Numbered from the stretch's first letter, positions 1 to 8,166 are shown. The stretch: DNA of 20,744 bases from Eubacterium sp. CAG:252 (GCA_000436535.1 FR886254.1:1-20744), one strand, 5' to 3'. Notes: generated from the sequence alone by a model not told the origin. Numbers and translations are program-made.

Positions 1-44
1 AAACCGCCCCATATCTGGACATCCATTCAGATATGGGGCGGTTT
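1..44. terminator. Perfect 17-bp hairpin, probable bidirectional intrinsic terminator
   Basis: Positions 1-17 are the exact reverse complement of 28-44, around a 10-nt loop. The stem is GC-rich in the middle with AAA at the left end and TTT at the right end, the usual form of a terminator working on both strands. It would close a gene ending left of the window on the plus strand and back up termination of the DUF4230 gene on the minus strand. The flank left of position 1 is not visible. Confidence 0.75.
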
Positions 45-79
45 CCTAGTTATTTTAGTCAGGAATAAGGTCAAAGATA

Positions 80-128
80 AAAATTTTCCCAATTTCATGC
101 TTCTTTATCATAAGCAAGGGAATATTTT
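80..128 (-). terminator. Probable intrinsic terminator of the DUF4230 gene
   Basis: AAAATTTTCCC (80-90) pairs with GGGAATATTTT (118-128) with one mismatch, and GCTT (99-102) with AAGC (112-115) can extend the stem inwards. Read on the minus strand the stem runs into a T-rich stretch. It lies about 37 nt past the stop codon of the minus-strand gene ending at 165. Confidence 0.5.
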
Positions 129-164
129 CTATTATTTTATTAAATGTCAGATTCAACTATATCA

Positions 165-839
165 TTATTCTTTAGCAGCCTCTGAAAACACAATGCTGTA
201 CTGGTCTGACGGGCATACCTGATATATAAAAGAAGATAATAATGTCTTCGCATTCTCAAGCGCCTTATCATAAAGTCCATTACTTATAGCATCACTTAAT
301 GCATCATCTGTGAGCTGCTTAACCGCATCGTTATGTTCTATAAGTGTAATAGGTGTAAATATGCTTGTGCTCTCATGAAGCACTTTAAATGAGTCCAGGT
401 CAAGCTCACAGGAAAGTGCTTTAACTTCTGGAATCTGCACATATATAGTATTCTTAGTATCTTCTGTATCACCAAAATTCCACACAACATCACTAAAGTT
501 AATACCTGCTTTAATATTAGTGTTATATGTATATATGTACTTCGACTCAGTAAATGGTATAGATATATCAAAAAGCTTTCTATCCTTGGTTTCAACTCTC
601 ACAGAAGTCGTTGTAACCGACTGTGTGGCAAGCTCACCAATATTTTCAAAACCAAGCTGTGTTACTTTTCCGTCAGTCTGATAACTTACTGAAGCCGTTT
701 TTTTAGTGTAAATAAGAGCTATCACAAGTGCTGCTATTATAACAATACTTATAACAGGACTGATACTCAAAAAGCTTATATGTAATCTTTTTTTATGTTT
801 TTTAGGGGAACCTGGATTATCTGTATAATCATTACTCAT
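165..839 (-). CDS. Membrane-anchored DUF4230 family protein
   Basis: A 224-residue protein matching by eye the DUF4230 family, whose biochemical role is unknown. A short lysine-rich cytoplasmic tail (KKHKKR, residues 13-18) precedes one membrane helix at about residues 24-45. The remaining ~180 residues should lie outside the membrane and contain the beta-rich DUF4230 core followed by a helical C-terminus rich in Ala and Asp. I chose the internal ATG at 839 because GGAGGA lies just upstream at good spacing; the longer reading from 860 would place that ribosome binding site inside the gene. It is probably monocistronic, with a hairpin before it (885-956) and terminators after it. Family assignment comes from the overall pattern (membrane anchor, central strand-rich part, closing Ala-rich helix), not from catalytic residues. 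Confidence 0.7.
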   Translation of the reverse strand: MSNDYTDNPGSPKKHKKRLHISFLSISPVISIVIIAALVIALIYTKKTASVSYQTDGKVTQLGFENIGELATQSVTTTSVRVETKDRKLFDISIPFTESKYIYTYNTNIKAGINFSDVVWNFGDTEDTKNTIYVQIPEVKALSCELDLDSFKVLHESTSIFTPITLIEHNDAVKQLTDDALSDAISNGLYDKALENAKTLLSSFIYQVCPSDQYSIVFSEAAKE

Positions 840-884
840 ATTATCCTCCATTTTCTGCATATAACATATATGGCTGCATTGGTG

Positions 885-956
885 TAATCATTAGCATATA
901 TTATTATGTACGGAGCAAAAGGTATTTTGTCCATAAATGCTAATCTTTCGTGATTA
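885..956 (-). terminator. Long imperfect hairpin, possible terminator of the beta-helix gene
   Basis: Positions 885-889 pair with 952-956, ATTAGCAT (890-897) pairs with ATGCTAAT (937-944), and an inner stem joins GGA/CAAAA (912-920) to TTTTG/TCC (925-932). It lies about 43 nt past the stop of the minus-strand gene ending at 999 and upstream of the DUF4230 gene. No strong T-tract follows, so a role as RNA processing site or repeat remnant is equally possible. Confidence 0.4.
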
Positions 957-998
957 TAACATATAATCCAGAACTAAGGAAGAATGTGTATCATAAAA

Positions 999-3908
999 TC
1001 AGCCTCTTCTCTTTCTTATACACACATATCCAAGTCCAAAAACTGCTGCTGCACTTACCGCAGACAGTGCTGCATATAATCCCATATGTAATGTATCGCC
1101 TGTCTTTACAGTACCTGAGGAATTATCTGTAGAACCTGTGCTGTCTGTATCAGCATTTCCTGTTGTTGTCAAGTCAGAAACTGTAGTACCATCTGTAGCA
1201 GAATTATCCGCATCCTCTTTAACAACCGGATTCTGGTTAGTATCACCAGCCCACTCTATGCTTAAGCTGTGAAGCATAGTTGAATTCTGCCATCCGCCTG
1301 TTCCTGTTGTTCCTGTGTGCTGTATAGCAACGCCTCCATAAGCATTGGCATCTATATCTGCTGTTAAGTCAACCACATGTACATATCCGGCTGCTGCCTG
1401 GTCTGCAAGCTGTGCTGTAGGTGTTTCTACGTGTGCTGTAAGCTTACCGCCCTCTGCCTTTAAGGTTATCTCACATCCAGTAAGGAAGCAGGATGCTATA
1501 ACCTCATCTGATATATAAGATGTATTGCCGTTATCATATTTTACAAGTACAAATGTTACTGCGTTTGAAGCTGCCTTTGTCCTTACTATTCTTAATGCAT
1601 AGCCTGTAAGTGTAGAAGTATCAAACTTAACGCATACATCCATATACTGTCCTGCACTACCAAAGCCCTGACCTGCTGTTTTGGCTGGGTCTGCAACAAG
1701 CTTTACAGTCATATCACCATATTCACCTTCAACTGGTGTATACATAAGTCTTGAGCCCTGTGTTCCCTGATATATTCCTGCACCTACTGAACCATTACCA
1801 GTTTCACCGTATACCCAAGGGGTATCAGTGTCCTCACCCTTCCAGCTTCCAAAGCTTTCTGTATCGGCTGGCCTGTAAGTATCTACGGTCCAGAAGCCAG
1901 GTTTAATCTCTGGCTGTTTAACTGTTGGGAAGTCTGAGAAATCTGTTGTATAGTTCTTTGTTTTAATATCCTTTGCACTTATTGCCTCGCTATATACCGT
2001 CTTTATCGCATCGCCTAAGTCACTTCTTATATTCTTAGGTGCAACCGTGGCACAGATATAATATCCTATATCACCTGCTGTAAGCGTGTATGTATACTGA
2101 GGATTATCCATAGTTGACACTGCCACTAATACAGGGTCGCTTCCATTTGCATCACTGCATCTGTACCAGTTGATAACGGACATATCTGCCTTGTTGCCAA
2201 GGTTAAGCTTATAATCAGCCTTAAGTGTGCCATCACCATTATTAATCACCTCTGGAAGCTTTGTCCATGAAGGTGCCGTAAGCTTGCTTGGCTTAACTGT
2301 TATGGCAGTTGCTGCACACAAACCACTCTCTGTAGCTGCTTCAATAATTACCTCTTTAGCCTCATCCTCATTATTAACACCTTCTACTACACAGTTTCCA
2401 TCCTTGTTATCCTTTATTGAAACATATGCTTTATATTCATCTGCAACGCTGTAAGTAATCTTCTGGCTTGTATCTGTGTCACCATAGAAGTACTTGATAT
2501 CTGCCGTAAGTGTGGCTGTTTCACTTCCCGACTCTATAGTATCCGCTGTACTTGTTATATTAAGCTGTGTAGCTATGCTGTCCGCACCACTCTTTACTGC
2601 TATATCCTTAACATCAAGTGGGTCCCAGTCATCACTGCCTTTTAACAGATTGTAAGTATTGTAATATACCTTGCCGCCATCTTCTATCCTATATGCGTTA
2701 AGCACCTGTTTTCCGGTCATATCAACTGTTTCAGCAGCATCTTTTCCTGCTATAATGATGCTTTCGCCATTGTGCGTTATATTGTACTGATAGCACTTAA
2801 GTGACTTATCTGGATACTTTGTCCATGCAATTCCGAAAGGAATACTGAAATTACTCTTATATGCGCAGTCTACTGCTGTTATTGTTCCGCCTTCCTTTGT
2901 GAAATACTGCATAGGCTCTGCCTCGACATTTAAGACGACACTGTTAAATGTACATCCTAAAAATGTAGAACCTGTGTTGTATGATGAATACAAAGGTCTG
3001 TTTCCATAGAAATCAAAGTCGCAGCCGACAAACACTGCATTACCATTAATCGCATCATCTGTGCTCTCAAAGTGGCAGTTATTGTAAAGGCTTCGTAAAG
3101 CGCCACCTATAGGGTCAAGATTAAGACGGCTGATAAAGTTACAATTATCTGCAAACATCTTATCACCAGACATATCTGCAAGCTGTGCCTGTGTGATAGT
3201 TGATGTTCTCTTGTCAACATTTAACTCTGAAAGAAGCGGATACTTAAGGTCAACGCTGCAGTAGTTACCTATGGTAATATTCTTAACTGTGAGCGCACCC
3301 TTACAGTTAAACCTAAACATCGTATAGTTACCATTAGAAGCGTGTGACTGTCCTCTGTTTCCTGCAAACACTACATTATATGGGTCTTTTGTAAGTCCCT
3401 CTATAGTAAGATAATCACTATCAATAATCATTCCATAAGGAACTCCGTAAGTCTTATCAGGCTGCATGGTATCTGTCGCTGCCGGGTCATCTATCCAGTA
3501 TACATAAGGTGCGACATATACTGTCATCGGACTCTCCTCTGTTCCCTGCTTCAAGCTTTCACTTCCCAGCGTCTTTGTGATATCGTTGTATACATATGGA
3601 TACTTGTCCGCAATCTCATCGGAAAGCGAACCGTCCAGATATATCGCCGTTTCTGACAACTCTATAGTCTGCGAATTATACTTAATATAAGTGCCACCAA
3701 ACTCTATTGGGTCACTCTCGTCAAGTGACTTATAATTATCCTCGTCACTGTTAATATCCTTTACTGCTGTGTAAATGCTTCTTACCTGCATACTATCATC
3801 CTCCTGCGCCATAATATTACCCGGAAATGCTGCTATATTTCCAACAACAAGCAGTCCCGACATAACACCTGCCATGATAGATGAAACTAATCTTTTCCTT
3901 CGTATCAT
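999..3908 (-). CDS. Secreted, wall-anchored beta-helix protein (pectinesterase/pectate-lyase-like)
   Basis: A 969-residue surface protein. It starts with a signal peptide (basic MIRRKR, hydrophobic core, likely cleavage near residue 34 after IMA). The N-terminal ~400 residues look like a right-handed parallel beta-helix of the pectin-active type, with repeated NC.F / VGCDF / LGCTF turns. Next come an Ig-like/Big-like part, a module with WYRC and a DIGYYI strand seen in pectate-lyase accessory regions, and a C-terminal jelly-roll (LamG/CBM-like) domain. The end is a Thr/Ser/Asp-rich linker, VKTGD (residues 934-938), a membrane helix and KRRG, which is a sortase-type sorting signal. I start at the ATG at 3908, preceded by AGGAAGGG, because that gives a proper signal peptide. 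I do not see the usual QDTL and DFIFG motifs of pectin methylesterases, so substrate and activity are uncertain; it may be a binding or atypical enzyme. Confidence 0.7.
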   Translation of the reverse strand: MIRRKRLVSSIMAGVMSGLLVVGNIAAFPGNIMAQEDDSMQVRSIYTAVKDINSDEDNYKSLDESDPIEFGGTYIKYNSQTIELSETAIYLDGSLSDEIADKYPYVYNDITKTLGSESLKQGTEESPMTVYVAPYVYWIDDPAATDTMQPDKTYGVPYGMIIDSDYLTIEGLTKDPYNVVFAGNRGQSHASNGNYTMFRFNCKGALTVKNITIGNYCSVDLKYPLLSELNVDKRTSTITQAQLADMSGDKMFADNCNFISRLNLDPIGGALRSLYNNCHFESTDDAINGNAVFVGCDFDFYGNRPLYSSYNTGSTFLGCTFNSVVLNVEAEPMQYFTKEGGTITAVDCAYKSNFSIPFGIAWTKYPDKSLKCYQYNITHNGESIIIAGKDAAETVDMTGKQVLNAYRIEDGGKVYYNTYNLLKGSDDWDPLDVKDIAVKSGADSIATQLNITSTADTIESGSETATLTADIKYFYGDTDTSQKITYSVADEYKAYVSIKDNKDGNCVVEGVNNEDEAKEVIIEAATESGLCAATAITVKPSKLTAPSWTKLPEVINNGDGTLKADYKLNLGNKADMSVINWYRCSDANGSDPVLVAVSTMDNPQYTYTLTAGDIGYYICATVAPKNIRSDLGDAIKTVYSEAISAKDIKTKNYTTDFSDFPTVKQPEIKPGFWTVDTYRPADTESFGSWKGEDTDTPWVYGETGNGSVGAGIYQGTQGSRLMYTPVEGEYGDMTVKLVADPAKTAGQGFGSAGQYMDVCVKFDTSTLTGYALRIVRTKAASNAVTFVLVKYDNGNTSYISDEVIASCFLTGCEITLKAEGGKLTAHVETPTAQLADQAAAGYVHVVDLTADIDANAYGGVAIQHTGTTGTGGWQNSTMLHSLSIEWAGDTNQNPVVKEDADNSATDGTTVSDLTTTGNADTDSTGSTDNSSGTVKTGDTLHMGLYAALSAVSAAAVFGLGYVCIRKRRG

Positions 3909-4042
3909 ATCTGTTGCCCTTCCTTTCCTGATATAAATATAGTAAATCTTCATTCCCTGCTACTTTTTACGCCAGCAGAACTTATGAAGCCCACATTTCT
4001 GTCTAAATGATTTTATATTGTTCACGTTAAACTTATGTATTG

Positions 4043-4051
4043 ATTATAACA
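4043..4051 (-). promoter_or_regulatory. Candidate extended -10 promoter for the beta-helix surface protein
   Basis: On the minus strand the sequence reads TGTTATAAT, a perfect TATAAT with a TG extension. No good -35 box is present (ATTAAT at the expected place), as is common for extended -10 promoters. Transcription would begin near 4036, giving a leader of about 128 nt. Confidence 0.45.
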
Positions 4052-4095
4052 CACATTGTACTCATATTAATACATAAAATTTGCAGGAAACTTGT

Positions 4096-4190
4096 AAAAA
4101 TACTTAAAATATGTTAGCTTGTAACATAATGCAGCTTAATAACTCTGCGTGGCTACCTACAAAAATACTTAAAATATGTTAGCTTGTAAC
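4096..4190. repeat. Pair of 30-bp direct repeats, 65 bp apart
   Basis: Positions 4096-4125 and 4161-4190 are identical (starting AAAAATACTTAAAATATG, ending TTGTAAC). The start-to-start distance of 65 bp is about six helical turns. They lie about 50-140 bp upstream of the candidate promoter of the minus-strand beta-helix gene and 160-250 bp upstream of the plus-strand gene at 4349. They could be operator sites for a transcription factor or a remnant duplication. They are part of the 440-bp gap between these two divergent genes. Confidence 0.75.
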
Positions 4191-4201
4191 TAATTAATGC
4201 T

Positions 4202-4234
4202 ATGATGTCAGGGTCAAAGGCCCAACTATGATAC
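4202..4234 (+). repeat. Dispersed repeat module (copy 1)
   Basis: Begins ATGATGTCAGGGTCAAA and ends CCAACTATGATAC. The same two ends recur at 12090-12124, with two extra bases between them. The second half also recurs in a longer form at 12115-12152 and 20707-20744. Confidence 0.6.
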
Positions 4235-4243
4235 AGTTATTTT

Positions 4244-4322
4244 ATGATACCAGGGTCAAAAGGTCTAAACACACACGAGCATGCTCATAAGTGGGTGAAT
4301 GACCTTGTGACCCCAACATCAT
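4244..4322 (+). repeat. Imperfect inverted repeat (hairpin) upstream of the 90-residue gene
   Basis: Positions 4244-4265 and 4301-4322 are complementary at 17 of 22 positions, with GGGTCA and AAGGTC as unbroken blocks. The apex contains the palindrome GAGCATGCTC (4277-4286). The right arm can pair instead with the module at 4202-4220, so two alternative foldings exist. The hairpin ends 27 nt before the start of the plus-strand gene. It could be a leader structure, a terminator or a repeat element. Confidence 0.55.
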
Positions 4323-4348
4323 TTTATTAGCAGAAAGGAAATACAACG

Positions 4349-4621
4349 ATGTTCAGATTATGGTGTAAATTATTCGATAATTCCAATCATATGATTAAAG
4401 ATATGGTCGCTGTCAATGACGCCCCCGAACTTAACAGAACAAGAAAAATATTTGATGGCATAAAAGAAGCCTGCTATGAATTTGACTTAAGCGAGCCTAT
4501 GTGGTTCGATTCAAATATAGCAGACTTCAAACGCCACTCTAAAGTACGCTTTACAAGCGATAACTTTATTGACGATATTGATTTTTCATATATGGAGATA
4601 CAGGTTATCGAAGAGGACTAA
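4349..4621 (+). CDS. Conserved small protein of Lachnospiraceae, function unknown
   Basis: A 90-residue soluble protein without signal peptide, membrane helix or cysteine cluster. It opens MFRLWCKLF, has a central stretch rich in aromatic and acidic residues (CYEFDLSEPMWFDSN), then a basic stretch (FKRHSKVRF) and an acidic C-terminus (QVIEED). I recognise the general pattern as a small uncharacterised family common in Lachnospiraceae, but no function is known to me. The start is supported by AGAAAGGAAA upstream. The gene is convergent with the DUF4867 gene, with only 4 nt between the two stop codons, so their transcripts probably overlap. A hairpin and repeat modules occupy its leader. Confidence 0.75.
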   Translation: MFRLWCKLFDNSNHMIKDMVAVNDAPELNRTRKIFDGIKEACYEFDLSEPMWFDSNIADFKRHSKVRFTSDNFIDDIDFSYMEIQVIEED

Positions 4622-4625
4622 CCCT

Positions 4626-5267
4626 TTATTCATTAATATCAAGGTTTACTCCCTTAAGCCCGATAAATGCAGTATCATCAAGTCCACCTTCCGCATGTCC
4701 TATAAGCCACTTATTAGCAGCTGCAAGAAGTGCATCTTCACTTTCAGCAATGTTGTTATGTACTCTTGTATGCTTTGATGTAAGCGGATAATTAGTTCCT
4801 TTAGGAAGCACTACTGCAACCTGAAAACCATTTCCATCCACACCACAAGGTGCATAATGAAGAGTTGTTGCATATACCTCAACTGCTGTTCCTGCTGGCA
4901 CTAAAAACGCCTTTACATTGGCTGTATCGTAAGTATGCTCCTTACTCACATCTGTCAGAAGTCCAAGCATAAGTATCATATCTGTAGCAGCTATATTAAT
5001 CTCTGAGTCCCTGTGATATTCAAGGGCATTAAGCTTGCTGTTATGTCCATTGCAGTAACCTATCTGAACTGGCATTTCCCCGTATACAATCTGTGATATA
5101 TCAAGTCTTACCGGAAGTGCTTCAAGCTCCTTTACTGCTGGTTCATACACAACACCTGCTGGAACTGGTGTCCTCTTTAATTCTTCTATAAGTGCTGTAA
5201 AGTCTACATTATCTACAACACGTCCATACTTTCTGAATTCATCATCATTCACTGATAATATCTGCAT
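4626..5267 (-). CDS. DUF4867 family protein (cupin-like)
   Basis: A 213-residue cytoplasmic protein resembling the DUF4867 family, which occurs in Firmicutes often near sugar metabolism genes and has no established reaction. The middle is a strand-rich, cupin-like fold: YGEMPVQIGYCNGHNSKLNALEYH near residues 62-85, then IAATDMILMLG and a segment FLVPAGTAVEVY...LHYAPC. Histidines in the H-N-S-K and E-Y-H-R segments are plausible metal or substrate ligands (inference). AGAAGGAGA lies ahead of the ATG. The next gene upstream (129 nt) on the same strand is the D-2-hydroxyacid dehydrogenase, so the two could be co-transcribed and act on related sugar-acid metabolism. Confidence 0.75.
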   Translation of the reverse strand: MQILSVNDDEFRKYGRVVDNVDFTALIEELKRTPVPAGVVYEPAVKELEALPVRLDISQIVYGEMPVQIGYCNGHNSKLNALEYHRDSEINIAATDMILMLGLLTDVSKEHTYDTANVKAFLVPAGTAVEVYATTLHYAPCGVDGNGFQVAVVLPKGTNYPLTSKHTRVHNNIAESEDALLAAANKWLIGHAEGGLDDTAFIGLKGVNLDINE

Positions 5268-5396
5268 ATTCTTCTCCTTCTAAAACCCGTTATTTCCAGA
5301 TTTTTTCCTTTTTAAGACATTTTAATTGCATTTATTATGTTCATCCTGCTTCATTATCCTATAATTCACGCAAGCTTAAAACAACTCAAACCGCCA

Positions 5397-6359
5397 TTAT
5401 TCTACTGCATTTCTCTTCTCGCCCTTAGTAAATGCAACAATATTCTCATACACTTCATCCATAAGCCTTGTTCTTGCCTCAACTGTTCCCCATGCAACAT
5501 GAGGTGTTATAACAAGCTTAGTGCTGTCCTTTATTCTAAGAAGTGGATTGTCTGCTTCTATAGGCTCTTTTCCAAGCACGTCAAGTCCTGCACCGGCTAT
5601 CTTTCCGGCATCAAGCGCATCTGCAAGGTCAGCATCATTAACTATAGGACCACGTCCAAGATTAAGTAATATCGCACTTGTCTTCATCTTATCAAATGCT
5701 GCACTGTCGAAAAGATTATTAGTCTTATCATTAAGTGGTGCATGTATAGACACGATGTCCGATTTTTTCAAAAATTCATCAAGTTCTTTTCTTTCATAAG
5801 GAACATCCTGTGTCCTGCCGCTCGCAGAATAATATATAACCCTGCATCCAAAGTCAGCTGCAATCTTAGCCACACCCTTGCCTATAGTTCCAAGTCCTAC
5901 GATACCCCATGTCTTTCCTGTAAGTTCGTGGAATACATTTGAAAAATGTGAAAAAATCGGACATTTTGCATATTCACCTGACTTAACATAATCATCATAA
6001 TAACTCATCTTTTCTATGAGATATAATCCAAGCGCAAATGTGTGCTGGACTACTGAATCTGTTGAATAACCTGCAACATTGGCTACTCTTATATTCTTTT
6101 CCTTTGCATAAGCTACATCAATATTGTTATATCCTGTTGCTGTTTCTGCTATCATCTTAAGTGCCGGCGCTGCATCAATAAATTCCTTATCAGCCACTAT
6201 CTTATTGATAATAACAACCTCCGGATTGTACTCACTCACTCTTTTAAGAGCCTCTTCTCTTGTACTTGTGGAATAACTCTTAACCTCTCCAAGTTCATAG
6301 TACTTGTCAATATTGACATCATCACCATATGTAGATGAGTCTAACATAAGTATTTTCAT
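5397..6359 (-). CDS. D-2-hydroxyacid dehydrogenase (NAD(P)-dependent)
   Basis: A 320-residue enzyme of the D-isomer-specific 2-hydroxyacid dehydrogenase family, which interconverts 2-keto acids and D-2-hydroxy acids such as hydroxypyruvate/glycerate or pyruvate/D-lactate. The family's full active site is present: the dinucleotide motif GLGTIG (155-160), Arg236 in LGRGP, Glu265 in KEP and His287 in TPHVAW. Length is normal for the family. The second beta-strand of the nucleotide fold ends IYYSASGR (175-182) without the Asp that usually selects NAD, so NADP may be accepted (inference). GGAGG precedes the ATG by 7 nt. The exact substrate cannot be read from sequence; glycerate dehydrogenase/hydroxypyruvate reductase and D-lactate dehydrogenase are the main options. 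Confidence 0.9.
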   Translation of the reverse strand: MKILMLDSSTYGDDVNIDKYYELGEVKSYSTSTREEALKRVSEYNPEVVIINKIVADKEFIDAAPALKMIAETATGYNNIDVAYAKEKNIRVANVAGYSTDSVVQHTFALGLYLIEKMSYYDDYVKSGEYAKCPIFSHFSNVFHELTGKTWGIVGLGTIGKGVAKIAADFGCRVIYYSASGRTQDVPYERKELDEFLKKSDIVSIHAPLNDKTNNLFDSAAFDKMKTSAILLNLGRGPIVNDADLADALDAGKIAGAGLDVLGKEPIEADNPLLRIKDSTKLVITPHVAWGTVEARTRLMDEVYENIVAFTKGEKRNAVE

Positions 6360-6488
6360 AAGCCGCCTCCATTTCTTAAAAGCCTTAACTTTTAGTAATA
6401 TGTATTACAAAACTTTTCTATCAACATTATACTTCCACAATATATATTTTTCAACGTATTTTTTCTTACATAACATAGCGTGTTTTCC

Positions 6489-6517
6489 TTGTTTTCGACA
6501 AATAATAATAGTATAAT
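6489..6517 (+). promoter_or_regulatory. Candidate sigma-A type promoter of pgi
   Basis: TTGTTT (6489-6494), a 17-nt spacer and TATAAT (6512-6517); a second TATAAT follows at 6521-6526. The start codon is about 40 nt further on. The -35 box matches only in its first half. Confidence 0.4.
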
Positions 6518-6557
6518 TATTATAATATTTGTACGATTAAAAGGAGGATATATATTT

Positions 6558-8138
6558 ATGATTAATTGGAACAATCTGGATACACTTGCGTCTTTTAAGG
6601 AGCTTAAGGATACTAAAGCTGTAGACCTTGTATCTGCTATGTCTGGAGAGTCTGGCGCTGACAGGGTTAAGAGCTTTAACATACCTATGGCAGAGGGACT
6701 TAACTACAATTATGCTGCCAAGCAGGTAGACTCAGATGTATTAGACAAGCTCGTAAAGCTTGCAGATGAAGCACAGCTTGCTGATAAGTTTGCAGCTCTT
6801 TATAACGGCGAAGTTGTAAACACTGGTGAGAAAAGACTTGTTCTTCACCATATGACACGCGGCCAGCTCGGTGAAGCTGTAGAGGCTGACGGCGTTGACA
6901 AGAGAACTTTCTATAAGACACAGCAGGAACGTATCGCTGAATTTGCCAATAAGGTACATAGCGGTGAGATCGCCAATGCTGCCGGTGAAAAGTTTACAAC
7001 TGTAGTACAGATAGGTATCGGCGGAAGTGACTTAGGTCCTCGTGCGATGTACATAGCCCTTGAAAACTGGGCTAAGAAGAACAACTCCTTCAAGATGGAG
7101 GCTAAGTTCATAAGTAATGTTGACCCGGATGATGCATCAGCAGTACTTGCTTCTATTGACGTTGCACATTCATTATTTATACTTGTATCTAAGTCAGGTA
7201 CTACTCTTGAAACTCTTACTAATGAGTCTTTTGTTAAGGATGCTTTAAAGAAGGCAGGTCTTGAACCGGCAAAGCATATGATTGCTGTAACTAGCGAAAC
7301 TTCACCTCTTGCAAAGAGCTCTGATTACCTTGATGCATTCTTTATGGATGATTATATCGGAGGACGTTTCTCTTCTACTTCTTCTGTCGGCGGTGCTGTA
7401 TTATCACTTGCTTTCGGACCAGAAGTATTTGCAGCATTTCTTGATGGCGCTGCCAAGGAAGATAAGCTTTCTATGAACAGCGACCCACTCAGGAATCCAG
7501 AAATGCTTGATGCCCTCATCGGCGTATATGAGCGCAATGTACTCGGTTATGAATGTACAGCAGTACTTCCTTACTCACAGGGCTTAAGCAGATTTCCAGC
7601 ACATTTACAGCAGCTTGATATGGAGTCTAACGGTAAGTCTGTAAACAGATTTGGTGAGCCGGTAGATTATCCTACAGGTCCTGTTATATTTGGTGAACCG
7701 GGTACTAACGGACAGCACTCATTCTATCAGCTTTTACATCAGGGTACTAACATTGTTCCTCTTCAGTTCATCGGCTTTAGAAACAGCCAGCTTGAAAATG
7801 ATGTTACTATTCAGGACAGCACAAGCCAGCAGAAGTTATGTGCCAATGTAGCAGCCCAGATTGTTGCATTTGCCTGTGGAAAGTCCGACGATAATCTTAA
7901 CAAGAACTTCAAGGGTGGCAGACCTTCAAGCATAATAACAGGTGATGCCCTCACTCCTGAAACTCTTGGTGCTCTTCTTGCACACTTTGAGAATAAGATT
8001 ATGTTCCAGGGCTTCTTATGGAATATAAACAGCTTCGACCAGGAAGGCGTACAGCTTGGAAAGGTGCTTGCTAAGCGCGTGCTTGCACATGATACTGACG
8101 GAGCACTTAAAGTTTATAGTGAATTACTCAATATATAA
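6558..8138 (+). CDS. pgi: Glucose-6-phosphate isomerase
   Basis: A 526-residue phosphoglucose isomerase, which interconverts glucose 6-phosphate and fructose 6-phosphate in glycolysis and gluconeogenesis. Signature segments appear in order: QIGIGGSDLG (151-160), the phosphate-binding SKSGTTLETLT (211-221), GGRFSSTSSVG (268-278), QLDMESNGK with the catalytic-base Glu356, GTNGQHSFYQ with His387, and a Lys in the C-terminal QLGKVLAKRV segment. Length is usual. I start at ATG 6558 because AAGGAGGA lies 9 nt before it; an in-frame upstream start at 6480 would include the promoter and has no family similarity. It is monocistronic: strong hairpins follow and the next gene is convergent. Confidence 0.97.
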   Translation: MINWNNLDTLASFKELKDTKAVDLVSAMSGESGADRVKSFNIPMAEGLNYNYAAKQVDSDVLDKLVKLADEAQLADKFAALYNGEVVNTGEKRLVLHHMTRGQLGEAVEADGVDKRTFYKTQQERIAEFANKVHSGEIANAAGEKFTTVVQIGIGGSDLGPRAMYIALENWAKKNNSFKMEAKFISNVDPDDASAVLASIDVAHSLFILVSKSGTTLETLTNESFVKDALKKAGLEPAKHMIAVTSETSPLAKSSDYLDAFFMDDYIGGRFSSTSSVGGAVLSLAFGPEVFAAFLDGAAKEDKLSMNSDPLRNPEMLDALIGVYERNVLGYECTAVLPYSQGLSRFPAHLQQLDMESNGKSVNRFGEPVDYPTGPVIFGEPGTNGQHSFYQLLHQGTNIVPLQFIGFRNSQLENDVTIQDSTSQQKLCANVAAQIVAFACGKSDDNLNKNFKGGRPSSIITGDALTPETLGALLAHFENKIMFQGFLWNINSFDQEGVQLGKVLAKRVLAHDTDGALKVYSELLNI

Positions 8139-8166
8139 TAAATATAATTAAACTGATGTCTGGTGG

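Noticed and set aside
840..860. Upstream start codon for the DUF4230 gene
   Set aside because: The good GGAGGA ribosome site lies downstream of the ATG at 860, so that start would put it inside the coding region.
4096..4190. CRISPR array
   Set aside because: Only two repeat copies, one spacer-like interval, no cas genes nearby.
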